Notes: a model not told the origin generated them from the letters alone. 9,968 nucleotides of DNA from JBAXTE01 sp038240835 (GCA_038240835.1 JBBRGJ010000121.1:1-9968), one strand, 5' to 3'; shown: positions 1-6,815, numbered from the stretch's first letter. Numbers and translations are program-made.

Positions 1-76
1 TCAATTCTGATAAATATTCTAAACAGTCATCATCATTTTGAAACCGTCTATGAAATTCAATTGAATTTAATCCCAT
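1..76 (-). CDS. IS1595-family (ISXO2-like) transposase, N-terminal fragment
   Basis: Only the first 25 codons are in the window. The minus-strand frame reads MGLNSIEFHRRFQNDDDC, followed by LEYLSEL. This matches the usual start of ISXO2-like transposases: an F..RF segment, an acidic stretch, then C-L-E-Y-L just before the zinc-ribbon. The start at 76 is preferred because an AAAAGGA stretch lies 6 bases upstream. An ATG at 94 would add six residues (MGKGLY) but has no purine-rich leader. The zinc-ribbon and DDE-type catalytic domain are off the window. The family call rests on a short match, so it is moderate. Confidence 0.55.
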   Translation of the reverse strand, partial: MGLNSIEFHRRFQNDDDCLEYLSEL

Positions 77-108
77 ATATAATCCTTTTCCCATTTGGTA
101 AAGATATA
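1..108 (-). mobile_element. End of an IS1595-like (ISXO2) insertion sequence, cut by the window edge
   Basis: The left edge holds the 5' end of a minus-strand transposase plus a short leader of about 30 bases. To the right, a DUF4221-like reading frame begins abruptly without its N-terminal part. The simplest reading is that the element inserted into that gene. The exact boundary is not resolved: it lies roughly between 95 and 115, because DUF4221-like residues can be followed leftward to about 115-122 and an in-frame TAA sits at 107-109. The other end of the element and its target duplication are outside the window. Confidence 0.55.
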
Positions 109-109
109 A

Positions 110-385
110 AAACTTCTGCGCTTTATGCGCCTATACCAAAAAATCTATTATCGGATTTTCATGTTACAGCTACCAAAAGAAAAAAAAGATAATGGGCTTT
201 TATATACCTATGCCGATAAAAAATTTGGAGTGATTTTAATGGATCAAAATTTTAACATTAAAGGTGTTGCTGAAATAGGAAAAGGTTACATTGGAGGTTG
301 GACAGGTGTTTCAACAGGGCTAATGTCAATTAAGATGGGTAAACCAAAATCTAGGAGTCTAGAAATATCAAAAATAACATTTTAG
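110..385 (+). pseudogene. 3' remnant of a DUF4221 / TolB-like propeller gene, disrupted by the IS
   Basis: The frame ending at 385 encodes about 90 residues that align along their length with the C-terminus of the intact gene at 823-1980. YYRIFML matches YYRIYML, YADKKFGVILMDQNF matches YEDKKYGIIVLNEHF, and GGWTGVSTGLMSIKMGKPK matches the WEATSLGLIVLKYWKNNPK region. DUF4221 proteins are usually about 380 residues, so roughly three quarters is missing. The frame is closed by TAA at 107-109, and a transposase fragment lies immediately to the left. The ATG at 125 falls inside the conserved domain and is unlikely to be a true start. The stop is 9 bases before the lipoprotein gene, so this was probably the first member of the same operon. 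Confidence 0.7.
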
Positions 386-394
386 CAAATTAAA

Positions 395-826
395 ATGAAA
401 AAAGTAAAACTGTTAGCCTTTTTTGGCGCAATAATCATTAACATTGCTTCTTGTAATAGAGCTAGTGATTATATAAATGAAGATTTACTGTTTAGGTATA
501 TTGATGATCATCAAAAAAACAGGATTAATGAGAAAGATTATAATTTAGTATTCCTTTGTACAAAAAATTTATGTTCTTCATGTTATAAGATTAGTTTAGG
601 TTCGGTTTATCATACAATAATTGATACTTCAAATACAATTCCTTTATATTTTATTTTCGATGATGTTGAATTTTCAATTGAAATGGCAAAAAAATTCCCA
701 AGTAAAGCTCATCATTTAGTTGATATAAATACTTCATTTGATCAATATGGGATTACAAACGTAAACCCCCTTTATTTCCATATCAGAGATAATTCTGTTT
801 TAAATTGGAAAAAAATCCGAAGATGA
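395..826 (+). CDS. Small thioredoxin-fold-like lipoprotein with CSSC motif
   Basis: A 143-residue protein. Residues 1-20 form a lipoprotein signal: KKVK, a hydrophobic stretch, and the lipobox I-A-S-C with Cys20. It is therefore probably lipid-anchored in the envelope. After a polar linker comes a hydrophobic strand (NLVFLC, 50-55) leading directly to C60-S-S-C63, the position and spacing of a thioredoxin redox pair. VNPLYF near 123-128 resembles the cis-proline strand. Cys55 is an additional cysteine. The length is short for a full thioredoxin domain, and the C-terminal helix appears abbreviated. The stop codon overlaps the start of the next gene (ATGA at 823-826), so the two are probably translationally coupled. 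Redox function is inferred from the motif; no exact family is recognised. Confidence 0.65.
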   Translation: MKKVKLLAFFGAIIINIASCNRASDYINEDLLFRYIDDHQKNRINEKDYNLVFLCTKNLCSSCYKISLGSVYHTIIDTSNTIPLYFIFDDVEFSIEMAKKFPSKAHHLVDINTSFDQYGITNVNPLYFHIRDNSVLNWKKIRR

Positions 827-1980
827 AATCTCTAAATCATATACCAATTAAGTCTTGTATTTTAAAAAAGCAGTTTTTGTTATTTTTAATTTTTCAATGT
901 TTGATTTTTAATGCTAATTCACAAGAAATTCAATTTAAGAGTGCAATTGATTCGCTAAACATTAACGACACATCATTAACGAGCAAAGCAATACAATACT
1001 ATTCATTGAAAGAGGTAGGTGGCAATGTTTTATGCTATATTAAACCTTTCTCAAAGAATGTTATATATCAGTTTAAATACGTGTTAGATAAATGGCACCA
1101 GTTTTCCACAATCAATTTACCAGACAGTTATTTAGAATTATCTGATTATGGTGACGTTACAAGTTTGGATATTATAAATAGCGATAGCTTATTGATTTTT
1201 CAAGATAAACGGATCTCTATTTTTAATACCGTTAAGAACAAGCTAGAATATTCCTATTTTATGAGTGATACGAATGGCTATGTTTTGCGTGATTTTTCAG
1301 GAGTTAAATGGGATCAGTGGAGCAGAAAGATTTTAGTAACTATTTTAAGATATGATAATGTGAAAAATCGGAAATATGAGTCTGATTCAGAATTTGGAGC
1401 CCTTTTAAATCCAATAGATAATTCTCTAGAAATTTTACCAATGAAATATCCAGATGTATATAAAACTTCTCTAAGATTTTCAATGAATCAGTCTACGGGG
1501 TTGTTCTTGAATGAAAACTGCATTATTGGATTCAGTGGCATCACCTCAGATTTGATTGTTTATGATAAAAATACAAAAATGGTTAAAAACATTCACATAA
1601 AACATAAGAATCAAAGTGATATTGAATTGATAGATTCTGCCAAAAAAAATAATCCCAAATATATGCTAAATCATGTGGTGAAAAACATTTGGTATCGCCA
1701 ATTGTGCTATGATAAGCAATTGAAATTATATTATAGAATATACATGTTGCCTGTCAAAAAATTTGATTACGATAAAGAATTGTCTGAAATTTATAAATAT
1801 GAAGATAAAAAGTATGGGATTATTGTATTGAATGAACATTTTCAGGTTCTTGATGACCTAATTCTGGATAATGGGTATTATGATATTTGGGAGGCAACTT
1901 CATTAGGTCTCATTGTTTTGAAATACTGGAAGAATAACCCAAAAGGGTTTTTTGTCCAATCAATCAATTTTCAACATTAA
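823..1980 (+). CDS. DUF4221-family (TolB-like six-bladed propeller) secreted protein
   Basis: A protein of about 385 residues. The start is placed at the ATG at 823, which forms an ATGA overlap with the lipoprotein gene. An in-frame TTG at 805 lies further inside that gene and is less likely. The N-terminus carries a signal sequence (KKQFLLFLIFQCLIFNANS, then Q), so the product is probably exported. The body is rich in short beta-strand segments and ends with the DUF4221 signature: YYRIYMLP, a stretch around YEDKKYGIIVLNE, then SLGLIVL. Length fits the family. These proteins are common in Bacteroidota and their function is unknown; a propeller fold is predicted for the family. The neighbour is a cysteine-paired lipoprotein, and a broken second copy lies upstream at 110-385. 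The call is from recalled family features, not a search. Confidence 0.7.
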   Translation: MKSLNHIPIKSCILKKQFLLFLIFQCLIFNANSQEIQFKSAIDSLNINDTSLTSKAIQYYSLKEVGGNVLCYIKPFSKNVIYQFKYVLDKWHQFSTINLPDSYLELSDYGDVTSLDIINSDSLLIFQDKRISIFNTVKNKLEYSYFMSDTNGYVLRDFSGVKWDQWSRKILVTILRYDNVKNRKYESDSEFGALLNPIDNSLEILPMKYPDVYKTSLRFSMNQSTGLFLNENCIIGFSGITSDLIVYDKNTKMVKNIHIKHKNQSDIELIDSAKKNNPKYMLNHVVKNIWYRQLCYDKQLKLYYRIYMLPVKKFDYDKELSEIYKYEDKKYGIIVLNEHFQVLDDLILDNGYYDIWEATSLGLIVLKYWKNNPKGFFVQSINFQH

Positions 1981-2310
1981 CTCAGTACAAAAACCAATAA
2001 ACAACGAAAATTTCAAGTTTATTTGTCTAACACCATGTTAATTTATACTCACTAAGATTTCCTAATTGACTTCGTCGAACTTCCTTTTCTTTCTTTCTTT
2101 TATAATATTCCTTTTTTTTACTCCCGATAGTTATTCGGATCATGGGAAAACCTATCACGTATGCCTTCTTCTTTTCACGTTATAAACAAACTCTTGTGTA
2201 ATACTAATTCATCTTTTCTATATTTGTGAATCAATTCGTGTTAATTTTGAACATCCCGAATACTATAATTTTGGGTGTCACGTTTTTAGTAAATTAGATT
2301 TTTTGCACAG
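1981..2310. other. Gene-free stretch between the DUF4221 gene and the EnvC-like gene
   Basis: No convincing coding frame is seen on either strand. The stretch is AT-rich with pyrimidine runs around 2080-2120 and a weak CCGA/TCGG hairpin near 2127-2141. The only supported element is a promoter candidate for the downstream gene. No strong terminator for the upstream gene is visible. Confidence 0.5.
2194..2226 (+). promoter_or_regulatory. Candidate Bacteroidota promoter for the EnvC-like gene
   Basis: A perfect -7 element TATATTTG (TAnnTTTG consensus) lies at 2219-2226, with a TTG at 2194-2196 as the -33 element. The 22-base spacer is at the long end of the accepted range. Transcription would start near 2233, leaving a leader of about 78 bases. 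This is a pattern match in AT-rich DNA. Confidence 0.45.
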
Positions 2311-3612
2311 ATGATGAAACAAGTAAAAATAGTAGGATTTTTGGTGATGTTATTTTTGATTCCTTTGGTGGCTTTTTCACAAGGGAGAAAAGAGGCATTG
2401 CAAAAATCTAAAAAGCAGATAGAAGAGGAGATTCAGCTAACCAATCAGCTGTTGAAAGAGACGCAAAAGAACAAACAATCCTCTTTGAATCAGGTAATGT
2501 TGCTCAAAAACCAGATAGGAAAGAGAGAGAGCCTGATTACAACGATTAACAGTCAAGTTTCTAACATTGATGATGAGATTATTCAAAATGCAAATAGTTT
2601 GGAAGAGATGACCACCCAACTTGATAAACTGAAGCAAGAGTATTCAAAAATGGCTTATTATGCATGGGTGCATCGAAAAACATTTCAACCGCTATTATTT
2701 GTTCTATCTGCCGACGACTTTAATCAGGCATACCGAAGAATGAACTACATTCAGCAGTACACGAAGTATCGAAAACGTCAAGTGAGATTAATTCAGGAAA
2801 AACAACTTCAGATTTCGGGCAAAGTACAAGAGCTAAAGGGAAATAAAAACGACAAATTATCCTTGATGGATTCTGAGCAGAAAGAGCGTGATAAGTTAAA
2901 CAAAGAACAAGAGGTGAAAAACAAAACCTTGGGTGAATTAAAGAAGCGTGAAACAGAGCTTCGCAAAACTCTCAGGGAGAAAGAACAAGCGAACAAAAAG
3001 CTGCAATCATCTATTCAAGGGGTTATCAATGAAGAGATTAGAAAAGCAAGTGTAAATAAAAAAACAAAAAAAACTTCGAAGACAATTGCCAAAAACAAGA
3101 CAAAAAGAAACGTTGCCAAGAACAAAGTTGAGCCAAAAGATAACAAAGTTTCTGATGCTCCCACCGAAATAGCGCTAACAAAAGAAGAAGCAGAATTGTC
3201 GAGCAACTTTTCGGGCAACAAAGGACGCTTGCCAATGCCTGTGGAAAAAGGGATGATTAGCAGTAGTTTTGGCACACACCCGCACCCAGTATTAGCGGGA
3301 GTAATCGTCAACAATAATGGAATAGACTTGGTAACCCAAGCGGGGTCGAAAGCACGTTGCGTTTTCAATGGTGTTGTCTCCGGTGTAATTAGTCTGCCCA
3401 ACGGCGCAAAAGCTGTAATTGTAAGACATGGCGATTACCTCACTGTGTATTCCAACCTCAACACCGTATTTGTAAGAACAGGTCAGAATCTTAATACAAA
3501 ACAAGACATAGGGGTTATTAATACCGACGACGAAGATTCTAAAACCGAGTTACACTTTGAACTTTGGCACAATAAATTAATTCAAAATCCAGCAGTTTGG
3601 ATTACAAGATAA
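2311..3612 (+). CDS. envC: EnvC-like murein hydrolase activator (coiled coil plus degenerate LytM/M23 domain)
   Basis: A 433-residue exported protein. Residues 1-23 are a signal peptide (cleavage after AFS). Residues about 25-245 form a long charged coiled coil, as in EnvC. A Lys-rich linker (about 245-285) leads to a LytM/M23 domain (about 305-433). Against the peptidase motifs, the HxGxD motif reads N335-N-G-I-D339, the Y.HL motif reads Y-S-N382-L, and the HLHFE motif reads E413-L-H415-F-E. Asp339 and His415 remain, but one zinc-ligand His and both catalytic His positions are replaced, so peptidase activity is unlikely. EnvC-type proteins are known to activate cell-wall amidases for septum splitting; that role is inferred here. 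A start at 2314 (second Met) is equally possible. Confidence 0.85.
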   Translation: MMKQVKIVGFLVMLFLIPLVAFSQGRKEALQKSKKQIEEEIQLTNQLLKETQKNKQSSLNQVMLLKNQIGKRESLITTINSQVSNIDDEIIQNANSLEEMTTQLDKLKQEYSKMAYYAWVHRKTFQPLLFVLSADDFNQAYRRMNYIQQYTKYRKRQVRLIQEKQLQISGKVQELKGNKNDKLSLMDSEQKERDKLNKEQEVKNKTLGELKKRETELRKTLREKEQANKKLQSSIQGVINEEIRKASVNKKTKKTSKTIAKNKTKRNVAKNKVEPKDNKVSDAPTEIALTKEEAELSSNFSGNKGRLPMPVEKGMISSSFGTHPHPVLAGVIVNNNGIDLVTQAGSKARCVFNGVVSGVISLPNGAKAVIVRHGDYLTVYSNLNTVFVRTGQNLNTKQDIGVINTDDEDSKTELHFELWHNKLIQNPAVWITR

Positions 3613-3613
3613 G

Positions 3614-3753
3614 AGGAAAGGTGAAGTGTGCAAGGTGAATGGTAAAGGGTGAATGGTGAATGGTAAAGGGTACAAGGTGAATGGTGGATGGTGAAAGGTG
3701 TACCTTGCGCCTTGTACCGTATACCTTGCACCTTGAACCCTACACCATTTACC
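3614..3753. repeat. Inverted array of 20 phased heptanucleotide units
   Basis: Directly after the EnvC-like stop codon the DNA falls into 20 consecutive 7-base units without a slip. From 3614 to 3697 most units read GTGNNNG or GTANNNG (for example GTGAATG, GTAAAGG, GTGAAAG). From 3698 to 3753 most units end in ACC (GTGTACC, TTGTACC, TTGCACC, TTGAACC, ATTTACC), which is the complement of the first type. The array can therefore fold on itself: GGTACAAGG at 3669-3677 pairs with CCTTGTACC at 3710-3718, and GTGCAAGG at 3628-3635 pairs with CCTTGCAC at 3724-3731. The last unit enters the terminator palindrome. Confidence 0.85.
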
Positions 3754-3799
3754 AATAAAAAAAGGCTTTGCAATGCAAAGCCTTTTTTTATTGGTAAAT
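3747..3799. terminator. 53-bp perfect palindrome, shared bidirectional terminator
   Basis: Two 26-base arms (3747-3772 and 3774-3799) are perfect reverse complements around a single central A. The core is GGCTTTGCA / TGCAAAGCC, flanked by seven A on one side and seven T on the other, so each strand presents a GC-containing hairpin followed by a T run. It lies between the convergent EnvC-like gene and the oxidoreductase operon, and its right arm touches the stop codon of the gamma subunit gene (3799-3801). Confidence 0.9.
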
Positions 3800-4350
3800 T
3801 ATACCGTATGAATTGTTTTAATCAATTCACTACCGATATGGATTGCATTCAAGTTATCAGGGATCATACCATGATGACGTTTTGGCAATGATTTTTCTAG
3901 ACCTTTTTGAATAAACTCTTCGTTGATAATAGGTTTAATTTTCAAGAATCCGCCTAATACGATCATGTTAAAAAGTTTGGAGATTCCGATTTCTGAAGCT
4001 TTATCAGTAGCCGCAATTTGGTAGATATTTATATCTTTACGAACTGGATGACGAGTGACTCCATTAGGATCGTAAATCAATACACCCCCTGGTTTTACTA
4101 ACTCTTCAAATTTATCCAACGATTGTTGGTTGAGAATAATGGCATTATCAAACGATGCAAGAGCTGGAGAACTGATTTTTTCGTCGCTGATAATAACAGT
4201 AACATTAGAGGTGCCGCCGCGCATTTCTGGACCGTATGATGGCATCCAACTAACTTCTTTGCCACCCATGATTCCAGAGTAAGCAAGAATTTTTCCCATC
4301 GAAAGAACTCCCTGTCCACCAAAGCCAGCAATAATTATTTCTTCGTTCAT
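3799..4350 (-). CDS. korC: 2-oxoacid:ferredoxin oxidoreductase, gamma subunit
   Basis: A 183-residue protein with the hallmarks of the gamma (POR catalytic domain-like) subunit: the glycine-rich GFGGQGV at 9-15, SYGPEMRGG at 38-46, and a C-terminal segment with NMIVLGGFL. The gamma subunit is a structural part of the complex that oxidatively decarboxylates a 2-oxoacid to acyl-CoA with reduction of ferredoxin in the cytoplasm. It is the last gene of the operon, 32 bases after the beta subunit, and ends on the bidirectional terminator. Length is usual for the family. Whether the substrate is 2-oxoglutarate or a branched-chain 2-oxoacid cannot be decided from this subunit. Confidence 0.9.
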   Translation of the reverse strand: MNEEIIIAGFGGQGVLSMGKILAYSGIMGGKEVSWMPSYGPEMRGGTSNVTVIISDEKISSPALASFDNAIILNQQSLDKFEELVKPGGVLIYDPNGVTRHPVRKDINIYQIAATDKASEIGISKLFNMIVLGGFLKIKPIINEEFIQKGLEKSLPKRHHGMIPDNLNAIHIGSELIKTIHTV

Positions 4351-4382
4351 GATTTAAATGATTTTAATGTTTTATAAAATAA

Positions 4383-5156
4383 TTAAACTTCTGGAGTTTT
4401 GATATCTCCAAGTGGATAAAATGGAAGCATGTTCTCTTCTAACCATTTATTTGAATCAACTGGAGTCATTTTCCAACCTGAATTACAGTTAGAAACTACT
4501 TCTACGAAGCAAGTTCCATTGCCGTTTTTCGAAAGTTCAAACGCTTTTTTAATGGCACGTTTAGTCTTACGAACGTGAGCAGGAGTATAAACTGCAGTAC
4601 GAGTTACAAATTGAGTTCCTGGCAATTGAGCCAACAATTCAGTGATCTTTAATGGATTACCCATAATAGACACATCACGACCATAAGGACTAGTAGATGA
4701 TTTCATATCAGGAAGTGTAGTTGGAGCCATTTGTCCACCAGTCATTCCATAAATACCATTGTTGATAAAAATAATCACAATGTTTTCGCCACGGTTACAC
4801 GCATGAATAGTCTCAGCGGTTCCAATAGCAGCTAAATCGCCATCCCCTTGGTAAGTGAATACATATTTAGTAGGATTCAAACGTTCGATGGCTGAAGCCA
4901 ACGCAGGAGCACGGCCGTGAGCAGCACCCACCATGTCAACATCAAAATAATTGTATGCCAACACGGAGCAACCCACTGGAGCTACACCAATAGTTTGTTC
5001 TTGAATTCCTAATTCTTCGATTACTTCGGCAATAATTCTATGCACAGTTCCGTGACCGCAACCTGGGCAATAGTGCATTACCGCATCTGTTAAAACTGAA
5101 GTTTTTTTATAAACTAAGTTTTCTGGTTTTATGATATCTTTGTTAAATTCCGACAT
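4383..5156 (-). CDS. korB: 2-oxoacid:ferredoxin oxidoreductase, beta (TPP-binding) subunit
   Basis: A 257-residue cytoplasmic subunit that binds thiamine pyrophosphate. YCPGCGHG at 29-36 is the conserved N-terminal cysteine motif of KorB/VorA-type subunits. G104-D-G-D107 followed by N132-N133 is the TPP/Mg motif, with GIYGMTGGQ directly after it. GAAHGRAP at 77-84 is also typical. The start ATG at 5156 lies 3 bases after the alpha stop codon, so the two are probably co-translated. The protein has the separate-subunit architecture rather than the fused pyruvate:ferredoxin type. Assignment to the KOR/VOR group is firm; the exact substrate is not. Confidence 0.92.
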   Translation of the reverse strand: MSEFNKDIIKPENLVYKKTSVLTDAVMHYCPGCGHGTVHRIIAEVIEELGIQEQTIGVAPVGCSVLAYNYFDVDMVGAAHGRAPALASAIERLNPTKYVFTYQGDGDLAAIGTAETIHACNRGENIVIIFINNGIYGMTGGQMAPTTLPDMKSSTSPYGRDVSIMGNPLKITELLAQLPGTQFVTRTAVYTPAHVRKTKRAIKKAFELSKNGNGTCFVEVVSNCNSGWKMTPVDSNKWLEENMLPFYPLGDIKTPEV

Positions 5157-5159
5157 GAC

Positions 5160-6242
5160 TTAGCCTCCAATAATTTGAGTTTTTAATGCATTTAATACTT
5201 CTGCTGGAGAGTGAATGATTCCTCCTAAACGGCCAAAATGTTCAACTTTTACTTGGAATTTAGTAGCAAGTTGTACATCTTCTACCATTTGACCTGCACT
5301 CATTTCAACAGCAAGCATTCCTTTGACTTTTTTGCTTAATTCAAACAAACGTTTGGATGGAAATGGATACAACGTGATTGGACGTAAAATACCCACTTTA
5401 ATTCCTTCGGAACGCGCCATATCGAGTGCTTTTTGGCAAATACGTGAAGAGGAACCATATGCTACAAATAAATAATCTGCATCTTCGGTCATAATCTCTT
5501 CGTAACGAACTTCTTGCTCTTCAATGATACGATATTTTGCTTGGATACGGTGGTTTACAGCTTCCTGTTTCACTGATTCCAACTCAAGTGAAGTGACAAT
5601 GTTATGACCACGATCGGATGTTTTTCCCATCGTTGCCCAAGGACACTCTTTGCGAACTTCATCATCGGTGCGACGAGTAACATAATCTGTCAATTCTACT
5701 TTTTCCATCACCTGACCAATCAAACCATCTGATAATAAAATTGCTGGATTACGATATTTGAAAGCTAATTCAAAACCTAAACCTACAAAATCATACATCT
5801 CTTGGACTGAGTTTGGCGCAAGGGTAATCAATTTATAATCGCCATGACCACCACCTTTAACGGTTTGAAAGTAATCACATTGCGAAGGTTGAATAGTTCC
5901 TAAACCGGGACCGGCACGAACTACGTTTACGAGTAAACAAGGAAGTTCAGCTCCTGCTAAATAAGAAACTCCTTCTTGCATGAGGCTCATTCCTGGACTA
6001 GAGGAAGAGGTCATTACTTTTTTTCCACATCCAGCTCCACCATAAACCATGTTGATTGAAGCTACTTCACTTTCGGCTTGCAAAACAATCATACCTGTAG
6101 TCTCCCATGGTTTTTCAACCATCAAATGTTCAAGTATTTCCGATTGTGGGGTAATGGGGTAACCGAAGTAACCATCAGCACCAAAGCGAATAGCGCCTTC
6201 GGCTATTGCTTCATTACCCTTCATTAATCTTAGTTCTTTCAT
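5160..6242 (-). CDS. vorB: 2-oxoacid:ferredoxin oxidoreductase, alpha subunit (VorB / KorA type)
   Basis: A 360-residue subunit that pairs with beta to form the active site. MKGNEAIAEGAIRFGADGYF near the start, YPITPQSEI at 28-36, then QAESEVASINMVYGGAGCGK, SSSSPGMSLMQEG and GPGLGTIQPSQCDYFQ are the conserved blocks of the VorB/KorA family. The C-terminal part (about 255-355) is the transketolase C-like domain with VGILRPITLYPFP. This family is named 3-methyl-2-oxobutanoate dehydrogenase subunit VorB in some schemes and KorA in others, so specificity for branched-chain 2-oxoacids or 2-oxoglutarate is open. It lies 30 bases after the ferredoxin subunit and is followed after 3 bases by beta. 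The ATG start at 6242 matches the family N-terminus. Confidence 0.93.
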   Translation of the reverse strand: MKELRLMKGNEAIAEGAIRFGADGYFGYPITPQSEILEHLMVEKPWETTGMIVLQAESEVASINMVYGGAGCGKKVMTSSSSPGMSLMQEGVSYLAGAELPCLLVNVVRAGPGLGTIQPSQCDYFQTVKGGGHGDYKLITLAPNSVQEMYDFVGLGFELAFKYRNPAILLSDGLIGQVMEKVELTDYVTRRTDDEVRKECPWATMGKTSDRGHNIVTSLELESVKQEAVNHRIQAKYRIIEEQEVRYEEIMTEDADYLFVAYGSSSRICQKALDMARSEGIKVGILRPITLYPFPSKRLFELSKKVKGMLAVEMSAGQMVEDVQLATKFQVKVEHFGRLGGIIHSPAEVLNALKTQIIGG

Positions 6243-6272
6243 CTGCTAAAATTATTTTATTTTTTATTATTA

Positions 6273-6488
6273 TTATTTTGCTCTGTAAACTGTAATTACA
6301 CCATCTGGACAAACAACGGCACAGTTCGTACATCCCGTACACTGGTCGTTTTGCATCTCTAAATAGTGGTACCCCTTTCCGTTTACTTTTTTCGCCAAAG
6401 CGATTACAGATTGTGGACATGTAGGCACACACACGCCACAGCCTTTGCAGTGCTCTATGTCAACTACAATTGTTCCTTTTGCTGCCAT
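6273..6488 (-). CDS. korD: 2-oxoacid:ferredoxin oxidoreductase, delta subunit (2x[4Fe-4S] ferredoxin)
   Basis: A 71-residue protein with two complete [4Fe-4S] motifs: C14-x2-C17-x2-C20-x3-C24-P and C50-x2-C53-x2-C56-x3-C60-P. It is the electron-transfer subunit that carries electrons from the TPP site toward free ferredoxin. As first gene of the four-gene operon, it is followed by alpha after 30 bases. The length fits the small KorD/VorD subunit. The leader upstream contains a promoter candidate and an inverted repeat. Confidence 0.92.
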   Translation of the reverse strand: MAAKGTIVVDIEHCKGCGVCVPTCPQSVIALAKKVNGKGYHYLEMQNDQCTGCTNCAVVCPDGVITVYRAK

Positions 6489-6578
6489 TTTTGTTGTTTT
6501 TTGATTATATTTTTGTTTGTTTTTCTTTGATTCCCGTCTTTACGATACGAAGTTAGACATTTTATTTTTACCATAAAA

Positions 6579-6596
6579 GAAAATAACATTATTTTC
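6579..6596. promoter_or_regulatory. 8+8 perfect inverted repeat at the probable start of the oxidoreductase transcript
   Basis: GAAAATAA and TTATTTTC are perfect reverse complements separated by CA. The site sits just downstream of the -7 candidate and covers the expected transcription start, a position typical of a repressor operator. It is entirely AT-rich apart from its end bases, so chance is possible. Confidence 0.35.
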
Positions 6597-6599
6597 AAA

Positions 6600-6607
6600 C
6601 AAATTTA
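6600..6607 (-). promoter_or_regulatory. Candidate -7 promoter element of the oxidoreductase operon
   Basis: On the minus strand this reads TAAATTTG, a perfect TAnnTTTG match. Transcription would start near 6593 and leave a leader of about 105 bases before korD. No good TTG -33 element is seen at the expected 17-23 base distance, so the promoter may be weak or need an activator. Confidence 0.35.
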
Positions 6608-6789
6608 CATTCTCAAAAAATCACTCAGATGAACATCACAGAAAACGCACAACTAACCCCCTATAAATCAAAAGACTGAAAAAATTATATCTGATATTTT
6701 TTTTCAAAGATACACCTCTATTTTTATTCTTTTTTGAGCCAATATTTGATTCAATTAACAGAGGGGGTGAACTGAAAATTTAACCATAA

Positions 6790-6815
6790 AAAAAAGAGGC
6801 TTTCACCTCTTTTTT
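6790..6815. terminator. Bidirectional hairpin terminator
   Basis: A 10-bp perfect stem (AAAAAAGAGG / CCTCTTTTTT) with a 6-base loop. On the minus strand the GAGG/CCTC core is followed by eight T. It lies 28 bases after the stop of the broken small ORF at 6844-6999 and closes the minus-strand unit that includes the TIKI-like gene, separating it from the oxidoreductase promoter. Confidence 0.8.

Noticed and set aside
1..190. Plus-strand open frame from the first base to about 190
   Set aside because: It has no recognisable protein character, and the same bases fit a transposase start on the minus strand and a DUF4221 remnant in another plus-strand frame.
1936..1953. AACCC-AAAA-GGGTT followed by T, terminator-like
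   Set aside because: It lies inside the last codons of the DUF4221 gene, before its stop codon, and the stem is only 5 bp.
3015..3401. Long minus-strand open frame opposite the EnvC-like gene
   Set aside because: It is a shadow of the lysine-rich linker and LytM coding sequence; its composition is low-complexity Leu/Phe/Ser.
3614..3753. CRISPR array
   Set aside because: There are no constant repeats separated by unique spacers of regular 25-40 base length; the period is 7 bases and the units vary.
3582..3891. Open frames across the heptad array on both strands
   Set aside because: They are Thr/Pro/Cys-rich translations of the repeat units with no independent start or family resemblance.
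6629..6679. A 16-codon plus-strand ORF starting MNITENAQL
   Set aside because: It is too short, with no ribosome site, conserved context or following terminator.
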